NCBI GenBank assembly: GCA_016297405.1
Contig: JAEDGP010000105.1
Coordinates: 1-5,429 of the forward strand
DNA: 5,429 nt
DNA from: Treponema sp.
GTDB taxonomy: Bacteria; Spirochaetota; Spirochaetia; Treponematales; Treponemataceae
Direction: 5' to 3'
The notes beneath the pieces are model-generated. The model made no database searches. It was not told the origin of the DNA and worked only from the letters and a program-made list of their open reading frames with translations. Made by a program: the position numbers and the translations under genes. Numbering within the stretch: the stretch's first letter is position 1; each line of letters starts with the position of its first letter. Shown in pieces: positions 1-5,429 of this stretch.

Positions 1-46
1 TGGTTCCTGAGCCCTTCGAAGGGTGGTTCCTGAGCCTGTCGAAGGA
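1..46. repeat. Tandem pair of a 23-bp REP-like repeat
   Basis: Two adjacent 23-bp units occupy 1-23 and 24-46 and differ at only three positions (14/37, 15/38 and 23/46). The second unit contains the core CCTGAGCCTGTCGAAGG. The first contains a perfect 12-bp palindrome, CCCTTCGAAGGG, at 12-23. From general knowledge, sequences of the form CCTTCGACAGGCTCAGG occur as dispersed intergenic repeats in many unrelated bacterial genomes; that this is the same family is inference from the core. The pair lies beyond the 3' end of glyQS and begins exactly at the window edge, so more units may lie to the left. No coding potential is evident. Confidence 0.75.
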
Positions 47-49
47 CTC

Positions 50-85
50 AATGAGCGCTACACTCATTCCTTTTGGGACAGTCCC
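50..85 (-). other. 3' flank of glyQS with two short inverted repeats
   Basis: Read on the minus strand after the glyQS stop, the first element is GGGACTGTCCC (85 to 75), which can form a 4-bp stem with a 3-nt loop. The second is AATGAG at 68-63 facing CTCATT at 55-50, a 6-bp stem with a 7-nt loop. Neither is followed by a T-run on the minus strand, so a standard intrinsic terminator is not shown. They could be processing or weak termination structures, or chance. Confidence 0.3.
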
Positions 86-96
86 TTTCATTGTTG

Positions 97-1587
97 TTAT
101 CTGTCAGTACGAACTACAGGTTTGTAATTCTTAATTGCTTTCTGGATGAAGAAAACAAGATCATCAAGGCTTACACGTTCCTGTTCCATTGAATCACGAT
201 AACGTACAGTCACTGTATTGAACAGTTCATTTGCAGAACCATCCTCTTTCTTTTCGTTGATTGTATCATAGTCAACAGTTACACAGAAAGGTGTACCAAC
301 TTCATCCTGACGACGATAGCGCTTACCAACTGTACCAGAAACATCATAGTCAGTTACGAAATCTTCTTTAAGCATGTGCTGGATTTCTTTTGCTTTTTCA
401 GCAAGGCCATCTTTTTTCATCAATGGCAGAACAGCAACTGTAATAGGAGCAAGACGAGGATCAAGGTGAAGAACAGTTCTAAAATCTTCTCTGCCTTCTT
501 CTGTTGATACGTTTTCCTCTTCATAAGCTTCACAAAGGAACATCAAGAAATTGCGGTTCAAACCAGCAGAAGTTTCAACAACGTATGGAACATACTTTTT
601 GTTGCCATCTTCCTGATCCATATATGTAAGATCTTTCTTTGAATATTCGATATGCTGAGAAAGGTCAAAGTCTGTACGGCTGTGAATACCTTCGATTTCT
701 TCAAAACCAATTGGGAAATTATAAGTGATATCGTAAGCATCTTTTGCATAGTGAGCAAGCTTATCGTGATGGTGCCATTTAAGCTGATTTTCAGGGATAC
801 CGTACTTAAGGTAGAACTGCCAGCGGTCGTTGCGCCATCTTTCAAAAGTCTCATCTTCTGTACCTGGTTTACAGAAATATTCCATTTCCATCTGTTCAAA
901 TTCAGCAGTTCGGAAAATGAAGTTTTTGAAAATGATTTCATTTCGGAACGATTTTCCAACCTGTGCTACACCAAAAGGAATCTTCATACGGTTTGACTGT
1001 ACAATATTCTTGAAATCTGTGAAGATTCCCTGACAAGTTTCAGGACGAAGATAAATAAGATGAGATTCATCTGCAATTGGCCCCTGATATGTTTTGAACA
1101 TAAGGTTGAATTCGCGAACAGCTGTATATTTTCTTTCCTTTGAACCACAAACAGGACAATTGATGTTTGCATCAATGAAAGCTTTCATTTCTTCATGGGA
1201 CATTGTATCTACTGGTTTTCCAGGATTTACTTCTGGATTGGCAGCAACAAAGTCTTCAATCATTTTATCTGCACGATGACGAGCCTGACATTCAAGACAG
1301 TCAATCATTGGATCTGAGAAGTGGTCAGCATGACCAGAAGCCTTCCAAGTTGTATGATGCTGGAAAATTGCTGAATCAAGTCCAACTACATCGTCATGGA
1401 GCTGAGTCATGTAGTGCCACCATTCATTCTGAATATTACGCTTGAATTCTACGCCTAAAGGACCGTAATCCCAGGCACCTGCCTGTCCACCATAGATTTC
1501 TGAAGCCTGATAAACAAAACCACGTCTTTTACAAAGTGAAATGATTTTGTCCAATGTACACGCATGTGTATCTTTTGTGTTTGCCAT
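97..1587 (-). CDS. glyQS: Glycyl-tRNA synthetase, alpha2 type
   Basis: This enzyme charges tRNA-Gly with glycine using ATP in the cytoplasm and is essential for translation. The 496-residue product has the class II layout of the single-chain homodimeric GlyRS, unlike the separate alpha and beta chains (GlyQ and GlyS) of E. coli. The motif 1 region is near residues 42-57 (GPLGVEFKR). Motif 2 begins at FRNE (214-217, Arg215 at 943-945). Motif 3 is ETSAGLNR near 338-345. Two cysteine pairs, C97/C100 and C144/C147, form a probable zinc site in the insertion before motif 2. The anticodon-binding domain runs from about 380 to 485 (APITVAVLPL, then GTPFCVTVDYD). The reading frame stays open upstream to a GTG at 1650, but the ATG at 1587 is chosen because GAGGAAA lies 6 nt upstream and the family normally starts close before the RRGF motif. 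Length and motifs are intact. It lies 92 nt downstream of the PilZ gene. Confidence 0.96.
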   Translation of the reverse strand: MANTKDTHACTLDKIISLCKRRGFVYQASEIYGGQAGAWDYGPLGVEFKRNIQNEWWHYMTQLHDDVVGLDSAIFQHHTTWKASGHADHFSDPMIDCLECQARHRADKMIEDFVAANPEVNPGKPVDTMSHEEMKAFIDANINCPVCGSKERKYTAVREFNLMFKTYQGPIADESHLIYLRPETCQGIFTDFKNIVQSNRMKIPFGVAQVGKSFRNEIIFKNFIFRTAEFEQMEMEYFCKPGTEDETFERWRNDRWQFYLKYGIPENQLKWHHHDKLAHYAKDAYDITYNFPIGFEEIEGIHSRTDFDLSQHIEYSKKDLTYMDQEDGNKKYVPYVVETSAGLNRNFLMFLCEAYEEENVSTEEGREDFRTVLHLDPRLAPITVAVLPLMKKDGLAEKAKEIQHMLKEDFVTDYDVSGTVGKRYRRQDEVGTPFCVTVDYDTINEKKEDGSANELFNTVTVRYRDSMEQERVSLDDLVFFIQKAIKNYKPVVRTDR

Positions 1588-1593
1588 TTGTAA

Positions 1594-1600
1594 TTTCCTC
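1594..1600 (-). promoter_or_regulatory. Ribosome binding site of glyQS
   Basis: The minus strand reads GAGGAAA, then TTACAA, then ATG at 1587. This is a good Shine-Dalgarno match at suitable spacing. It sets the start at 1587 rather than at the in-frame ATG at 1602 or the GTG at 1650, neither of which has a purine-rich site upstream. Confidence 0.8.
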
Positions 1601-1620
1601 ATGCCGCTGGTTTGCGACAC
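1601..1620 (-). promoter_or_regulatory. Leader hairpin abutting the glyQS ribosome binding site
   Basis: On the minus strand GTGTCGC (1620-1614) can pair with GCGGCAT (1607-1601) around the loop AAACCA, giving a 7-bp stem with two G-U pairs. The 3' arm ends one base before the GAGGAAA site. The structure is seen in the sequence; any role in translation or transcript stability is inference. The leader is far too short to be a T-box riboswitch. Confidence 0.4.
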
Positions 1621-1623
1621 TAA

Positions 1624-1652
1624 TTGTGATATAGAAGAATAGATTATCACAA
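1624..1652 (-). promoter_or_regulatory. Candidate glyQS promoter overlapped by an inverted repeat
   Basis: TTGTGATA (1624-1631) and TATCACAA (1645-1652) are perfect 8-bp inverted arms separated by 13 bases. On the minus strand the right arm includes TGTGATAAT (1651-1643), which resembles an extended -10 element (TG-N-GATAAT). The best -35 candidate, TTGTTT, is only a partial match at a short spacing of 15. Transcription would start near 1636, inside the repeat, giving a leader of about 50 nt. The arms could be an operator or an RNA stem. No T-run follows the repeat in either direction, so it is not an intrinsic terminator. Confidence 0.35.
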
Positions 1653-1679
1653 AAAAGATGAATAAACAATCATTGTAAA

Positions 1680-2588
1680 TTACTGATTCTTTACTTCTTC
1701 CAGATCACCCATATCAGTAAATGAATCTGTTTCAGAAGAAGTATTTTTTTCACCATCCTCTTCTTTTGCAATTTCCTTAATTTCAACTGAATAGTTGGTC
1801 ATATCTTTTATGGAAGATTTCGCAAACACATCCATTTGTCTTTGAAGACACTTACAGATAAAAACACGCAAATAGTCCTTGTATTGGGAAATAGCATCAG
1901 GAGAAAACATCAATACCGCTGTGGTATCTTTACCGTTTGGCTTGAGCGCCAATACCGAAACAGTAATTGTTATTGTTTTTCGGCCAAGCTTAAGATTCAC
2001 ATTGTAATCACAACCCTTTAAAACCAATTTAAGAAATCCATTTGAAAATCGCGCAGCAAAACCTGCAGTACTCAAATCATCAACCTCAAATTGAACAAGC
2101 CTGTCGTTAATGAAACAATTGGCACTTATCAGCTCAGGATCCGAATTTTCGTAACGCACGTATTTTCTAAGTCCCTTTGCACCATTGATATCCAGAATTT
2201 TCTCTATATTGATATAGACTTCGTCAATATTGTGATTGATGGTTACAAATCCCCCGGGAAGCTTTGTTTTCAGTAAAAACTGCTCTTTATTTTGTGGCTT
2301 AGTCTTGGCCGAAATCACTCCCAAAAAAACCGAAGAAAGGGAAGAATCAAATTCAAATGATTTAATGAAATTAAACCATTGCTTTGGAGTCAGCTGGTCA
2401 TCAATATTCACAAAACAAATGGAATCCTCGTATTCTGCAAGAACAGGTTTACATTCAGCGTAATTTTCAATCTTATAAACTTCATATTCAAGGGCACGCA
2501 ACCGTTCAATGATAACATTTTCAATTATCAAAGTAGGATTGAGAAAAAAAACTTTACGTCCGAATATAGGCTTACCGCGATCTTCCAT
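1680..2588 (-). CDS. PilZ domain protein with receiver-like N-terminal half
   Basis: This is predicted to be a cytoplasmic cyclic-di-GMP receptor of 302 residues. The PilZ signature is visible: RKYVR at 141-145 (RxxxR), then DLSTAG at 171-176 (DxSxxG), followed by beta-strands to about residue 230. These motifs contact the dinucleotide in known PilZ proteins. The first 130 residues alternate beta-strands and helices (KVFFLNP, EVYKI, SICFVNIDD, SSVFLGVIS) like a response-regulator receiver fold. The usual acidic pair after strand 1 is absent, so it would not be phosphorylated in the normal way; this domain call is tentative. The last 35 or so residues are acidic and low in complexity. The start is uncertain: the ATG at 2588 has only GGAG 13 nt upstream, and an in-frame TTG at 2612 would add eight residues. 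The gene follows the exported-protein gene by 28 nt, so the two are probably co-transcribed. The output process is not shown by the sequence; motility, adhesion and envelope control are known PilZ roles. Confidence 0.82.
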   Translation of the reverse strand: MEDRGKPIFGRKVFFLNPTLIIENVIIERLRALEYEVYKIENYAECKPVLAEYEDSICFVNIDDQLTPKQWFNFIKSFEFDSSLSSVFLGVISAKTKPQNKEQFLLKTKLPGGFVTINHNIDEVYINIEKILDINGAKGLRKYVRYENSDPELISANCFINDRLVQFEVDDLSTAGFAARFSNGFLKLVLKGCDYNVNLKLGRKTITITVSVLALKPNGKDTTAVLMFSPDAISQYKDYLRVFICKCLQRQMDVFAKSSIKDMTNYSVEIKEIAKEEDGEKNTSSETDSFTDMGDLEEVKNQ

Positions 2589-2616
2589 AATAAAAAGAGT
2601 ACTCCAAAACAACTAA

Positions 2617-3246
2617 TCAAGCATTATTTTTTTGCTTTTTAAAGAGGCGCGAAATGTGCTTGCCATCATAAAAACACCCAAGACGGATGCCAATATAATT
2701 TGCGACATTCTCATCCTGCGGACAGAACTTAAAGAATGGCGCCGCCTCAAAATTCAGCCCAAGATCCTGAAGTTTTAGAGGAGCATAGCGAACGGCACAT
2801 GCGAGTTCAAAAAACTGATCCACATAGGAACTTTTTACGTTACTTTTTGAAGAGGAAATAAATTCAAAAATCAAGCCATAATCAAATTCCGGACGAACAC
2901 TTAAAGTTGCTCCACCTACTTCATAAGGAAATTCAGCCCATGCACCGCCTCCCAAAGAAACGTTGCACAAGGAATCAATATCAGAACTCTTTACAAAACC
3001 GCCTTCCACATCAAAAGTTCCACGAACTCCCAGGAAAGGAAGGGGAGTTTTATAATCCACAGCGATTCCCATCCCTAAAGTTCCCGTAATATAATCCGCA
3101 AGAGGCCCTGCAGCATAACCATTCAAAATATATGCTCCAGCATCAAAAGAGTTCCATATTGATTTTTCATTACTTTCCTGATTTTCCTGCGCAAAAATTG
3201 TAACTGCAGAAAAAAGCAAAAAAGCAGAAACAAGCAGTTTTTTCAT
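2617..3246 (-). CDS. Exported beta-rich protein, probable outer-membrane protein
   Basis: I do not recognise a named family. The 209-residue product starts with a classical signal peptide: MKK, a hydrophobic core to about residue 17, and a likely cleavage after IFA at residue 19. No lipobox cysteine is present. The mature part has many glycines and aromatic residues in short alternating strands, for example GMGIAVDY, FLGVRGTFDVEGGF, GGGAWAEF, SVRPEFDYGLIFEF, FELACAVRY and YIGIRLGCFYD. This fits a small beta-barrel of about eight strands. Against a standard barrel, the chain ends in a lysine-rich tail instead of a terminal aromatic residue. Four cysteines (94, 150, 175, 191) remain after cleavage. 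The ATG at 3246 is chosen because GGAGGA lies just upstream; the TTG at 3258 overlaps that site and would put charged residues before the signal peptide. The PilZ gene follows 28 nt downstream, and the amylase ends 78 nt upstream. Confidence 0.75.
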   Translation of the reverse strand: MKKLLVSAFLLFSAVTIFAQENQESNEKSIWNSFDAGAYILNGYAAGPLADYITGTLGMGIAVDYKTPLPFLGVRGTFDVEGGFVKSSDIDSLCNVSLGGGAWAEFPYEVGGATLSVRPEFDYGLIFEFISSSKSNVKSSYVDQFFELACAVRYAPLKLQDLGLNFEAAPFFKFCPQDENVANYIGIRLGCFYDGKHISRLFKKQKNNA

Positions 3247-3250
3247 AAAA

Positions 3251-3256
3251 TCCTCC
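3251..3256 (-). promoter_or_regulatory. Ribosome binding site of the exported-protein gene
   Basis: The minus strand reads GGAGGA, then TTTT, then ATG at 3246. This strong site decides the start, because the alternative TTG at 3258 overlaps it. Confidence 0.85.
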
Positions 3257-3324
3257 AAATCATTTTTCTACGCCCCTGTTGACTTGCATTAAAGAACAGA
3301 AGGCGGTTGCGCATACTATTTGAC

Positions 3325-5429
3325 CTAATCCCAGCTAACAGAATATTGCGTTACACCAGATTCAGTCGGATAATCATCTGTCTTGTTATAAACACGTCCA
3401 GGAGTATCTGATTTGTTTTCCCAATCAGGTACTGTTGTTCCTTTTATACAACGAGCAAGCAGGAAGTGTGTAATATCACCAGGAGCGTCCCAGGTGAATC
3501 CACCAGAGGAATCAGCAGTTCCTTCACACCAGGCACCTTCACCTGCTCCGCCACCCCAGCACCAGGCAAAAATTACACATTCATCATCTGTAATCCAGGT
3601 TGCAGAACTTGTAGCCTTAAATGTTTGCAAGGCAGTATAAGTTTTACTTGCCACACCAGAATCTTCCAATCCATCTTTAGTTGCATAAGCATAGATAGTC
3701 TGACCATCAGTCATTGTAACAGGTGCAGAATAAGTGCTGTTCATTGCTCCTGAGCTGAATCCGTACTTGATTGCAGCACCTTCAGTTCCACAAGTAATGA
3801 TTGCCTTTCCGCCGCTGATTGTGATTACAGGAGTCCTGCATTTACTAGAAGATTTTCCTCCGCTTTGCCATACCTTATAATTAGTACCAGAAGCCACAAG
3901 GCTGTAATCAGAATCTGAACAGTTATAAAGGCTTGTTCCAAGAGTTACAATAAACGCACCGTTTTGACCTGTAACTTTAGCAGCATAACAGGTGGAAGAA
4001 GATGAAAGAAATTCAATAGAACTGTCACACTCAACCGCCAGATTTTTTCTTAATTCAATTAAAATATCAATCAACTCTCTTAAAGTTATAGAATTTCCGT
4101 CTCCATCAGTACCGGCTCTGTTACCGGAAATATACTGACCTGAACCGGCATTACTTGAATTTCCGCTTTCGGCATAACTGAAATAATGCTGCCAGGCAAC
4201 ACAAGGATATCCTGGATGAGTAAGAATGTAAGCATAACTTGCTGGAACTGCTGTATCAGGCAGCTTCCAATGACCCTGCGTTGAACCAGTATCGTGATTA
4301 TCAACAAAGGTAACAGCATATTCAGGCATACTGTTAACTAAAGTGGCCGTACTTGCCAAATAACTAAAATTATTACTTGCAGAATTTGAACCACCGGTAT
4401 ATGAACAGCCAAAGATGTCGTTAAAAATACCTTTCAAAACAAAATCAAAAGCTTTTGTTTTATATCCACCAGTTTGTGTACGGCTAATCCAGTTTTTAAT
4501 TTTATTTTCCCAGCCAGATGGATTAGAAGCACTAAAATACCCGCCGCCATCGTCAGTTCCCGGCCAGTATTCCCCAACCGCAAAAGAAGGAGACGAAGCA
4601 CTGTTATACTGACCTACATAAAGACCATCAAATCCCTTTACAAAGTCGTAACGCCAACCTTCAAAGCCAACTGCCTTAAGACGGCTTAAATATTCTTTAA
4701 TACCATTCTGAACATCGGTATTTGTATGATCCAGGTCACGACTTGGACCATATGTTGCACCTGTATCTTTAGCACCACGCATGTTAGCACCAACTTTTCC
4801 CATATATTCGGGTTCACTTGTAAATCCTTCATCATCAGAACAAATTGCTTTATAGTTAGAGCCTTTTACAACATTAAGGGTTGGATTTGCAAAGTCTCCC
4901 CAAGATGAATAACCTTCACGATGATTTACAACAATATCTGCCACAGCCTTTGCAGGACTAATAGAAGAAATTGCATTCTTTAGCTGAGTTTCTGTTCCAT
5001 AGCAGTTATTAAAGTCAAACCATTCAGTTGGTCCATAGCCTTCAGAGGAAGCAGTATTTGTTTTACAAGGCGAAGGGAACCATACATAATCAAAGGTTTT
5101 TCCAATCTGAGTTCCATTATTTGCCATAATGTCATACCATTTGTACCAGTAGGTCGAAGCACCTCTTGGAGCAGAATCCCAGTTAAAGCCCTGAAGCATT
5201 ACAGCTGTTTTTGAGGATTCAGAAACTTGCCCTTTTACATAGAATGTTTTTGAAGCAACAGAGGATGCTTTATATCCGTCTGAAACAGCGATTGCCTTTA
5301 CAGATGTTTTTTCTGTTACGGTAAATGCCCCTGTGTAAAGAGTTCCGTTTTCTTGCGAAGGAATATTTCCATCCAAAGTGTAATAGATTTTTGCACCTTC
5401 TGTAGAACATTCAATTGTAATCTGAGTGC
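3325..5429 (-). CDS. Secreted-type modular GH13 alpha-amylase, 5' end missing
   Basis: This endo-acting glycoside hydrolase cuts alpha-1,4 bonds in starch or glycogen. About 700 codons are in view and the frame is open to the right edge, so the start and any signal peptide lie outside; the TTG at 5376 is an internal leucine codon. Domains in order: a chitobiase C-terminal-like (CHB_HEX_C) module, 5429 to about 5238; the catalytic barrel, about 5205 to 4115; its C-terminal beta-domain to about 3865; a second CHB_HEX_C-like module, about 3834 to 3628; and a tryptophan- and cysteine-rich module, about 3624 to 3328. All GH13 catalytic regions are intact: DIVVNH (4938-4921), GWRYDFVKG with nucleophile Asp at 4645-4647, AVGEYW with acid/base Glu at 4570-4572, and FVDNHD with the final Asp at 4291-4293. 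FVDNHDTGSTQ and YAYILTHPG recall plant-type (GH13_6) amylases, and the barrel end and C-domain also recall maltotetraose-forming amylases of Pseudomonas; this is from memory. The terminal module is probably starch-binding, by inference. The stop is TAG. Confidence 0.93.
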   Translation of the reverse strand, partial: TQITIECSTEGAKIYYTLDGNIPSQENGTLYTGAFTVTEKTSVKAIAVSDGYKASSVASKTFYVKGQVSESSKTAVMLQGFNWDSAPRGASTYWYKWYDIMANNGTQIGKTFDYVWFPSPCKTNTASSEGYGPTEWFDFNNCYGTETQLKNAISSISPAKAVADIVVNHREGYSSWGDFANPTLNVVKGSNYKAICSDDEGFTSEPEYMGKVGANMRGAKDTGATYGPSRDLDHTNTDVQNGIKEYLSRLKAVGFEGWRYDFVKGFDGLYVGQYNSASSPSFAVGEYWPGTDDGGGYFSASNPSGWENKIKNWISRTQTGGYKTKAFDFVLKGIFNDIFGCSYTGGSNSASNNFSYLASTATLVNSMPEYAVTFVDNHDTGSTQGHWKLPDTAVPASYAYILTHPGYPCVAWQHYFSYAESGNSSNAGSGQYISGNRAGTDGDGNSITLRELIDILIELRKNLAVECDSSIEFLSSSSTCYAAKVTGQNGAFIVTLGTSLYNCSDSDYSLVASGTNYKVWQSGGKSSSKCRTPVITISGGKAIITCGTEGAAIKYGFSSGAMNSTYSAPVTMTDGQTIYAYATKDGLEDSGVASKTYTALQTFKATSSATWITDDECVIFAWCWGGGAGEGAWCEGTADSSGGFTWDAPGDITHFLLARCIKGTTVPDWENKSDTPGRVYNKTDDYPTESGVTQYSVSWD

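Noticed and set aside
558..959. Minus-strand open frame of 133 codons in another phase of glyQS
   Set aside because: It overlaps the conserved synthetase domains in full and its translation is rich in Leu, Ser and Ile in a way typical of frame-shifted coding sequence.
652..996. Plus-strand open frame of 114 codons inside glyQS
   Set aside because: It is antisense to a well-supported synthetase, has no family resemblance, and its length is explained by the codon bias of the opposite strand.
1588..1650. N-terminal extension of GlyRS from the GTG at 1650
   Set aside because: There is no ribosome binding site before it, it lies inside the candidate promoter, and the ATG at 1587 has a good site at suitable spacing.
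1625..1651. CRP/FNR binding site upstream of glyQS
   Set aside because: The TGTGA and TCACA halves are 17 bases apart instead of about six, so the consensus spacing is not met.
1653..1679. Possible terminator of the PilZ gene (ACAATGATTGT followed by a T-rich stretch ending in six Ts)
   Set aside because: The stem is only four A/T-rich pairs and the T-run begins about ten bases too far away, so it is too weak to call.
3279..3284. Plus-strand TTGACT as a -35 element
   Set aside because: No -10 hexamer stands at 16-18 bases, and no plus-strand gene follows.
3413..3753. Plus-strand open frames opposite the 3' end of the amylase
   Set aside because: Both are antisense to the C-terminal modules, and no ribosome binding site or recognisable product was seen.
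4086..4319. Minus-strand open frame of 77 codons within the amylase
   Set aside because: It overlaps the intact catalytic region IV of the amylase in a different phase and has no independent support.

Overview
The window is AT-rich and fully bacterial in style. All four recognisable genes lie on the minus strand, so transcription runs from right to left. The content suggests a host-associated or rumen/gut spirochaete of the Treponema type. The reasons are a single-chain alpha2-type glycyl-tRNA synthetase, a two-part PilZ protein beside a small exported beta-rich protein, and a large modular alpha-amylase. This assignment is inference from gene content; no rRNA or other marker gene is present.

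Layout in transcription order. (1) 5429 to 3325: the 3' part of a secreted-type, multi-domain GH13 alpha-amylase. The reading frame stays open to the right edge, so its true start and any signal peptide lie outside the window. (2) 3246 to 2617: a 209-residue exported protein with a clear signal peptide and a body of short amphipathic beta-strands, probably an outer-membrane or periplasmic protein of unknown function. (3) 2588 to 1680: a 302-residue PilZ protein, predicted to bind cyclic di-GMP, with a receiver-like N-terminal half. (4) 1587 to 97: glycyl-tRNA synthetase (glyQS), complete. The last 96 bases hold two short inverted repeats and a tandem pair of a 23-bp repeat that runs into the left edge.

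The exported-protein and PilZ genes are only 28 nt apart and are probably co-transcribed, which hints at a cyclic-di-GMP-linked envelope function. The amylase is separated from them by 78 nt without a convincing terminator or promoter. glyQS follows after 92 nt that contain a candidate promoter overlapped by an inverted repeat, and then a hairpin that abuts the ribosome binding site, so it probably has its own transcription start and perhaps its own control.

Most of the window is ordinary. The points most worth a second look are the edge repeat, the exported-protein/PilZ pair, the domain architecture of the amylase, and the structured leader of glyQS. I see no CRISPR array, insertion sequence, tRNA, rRNA or defence system.
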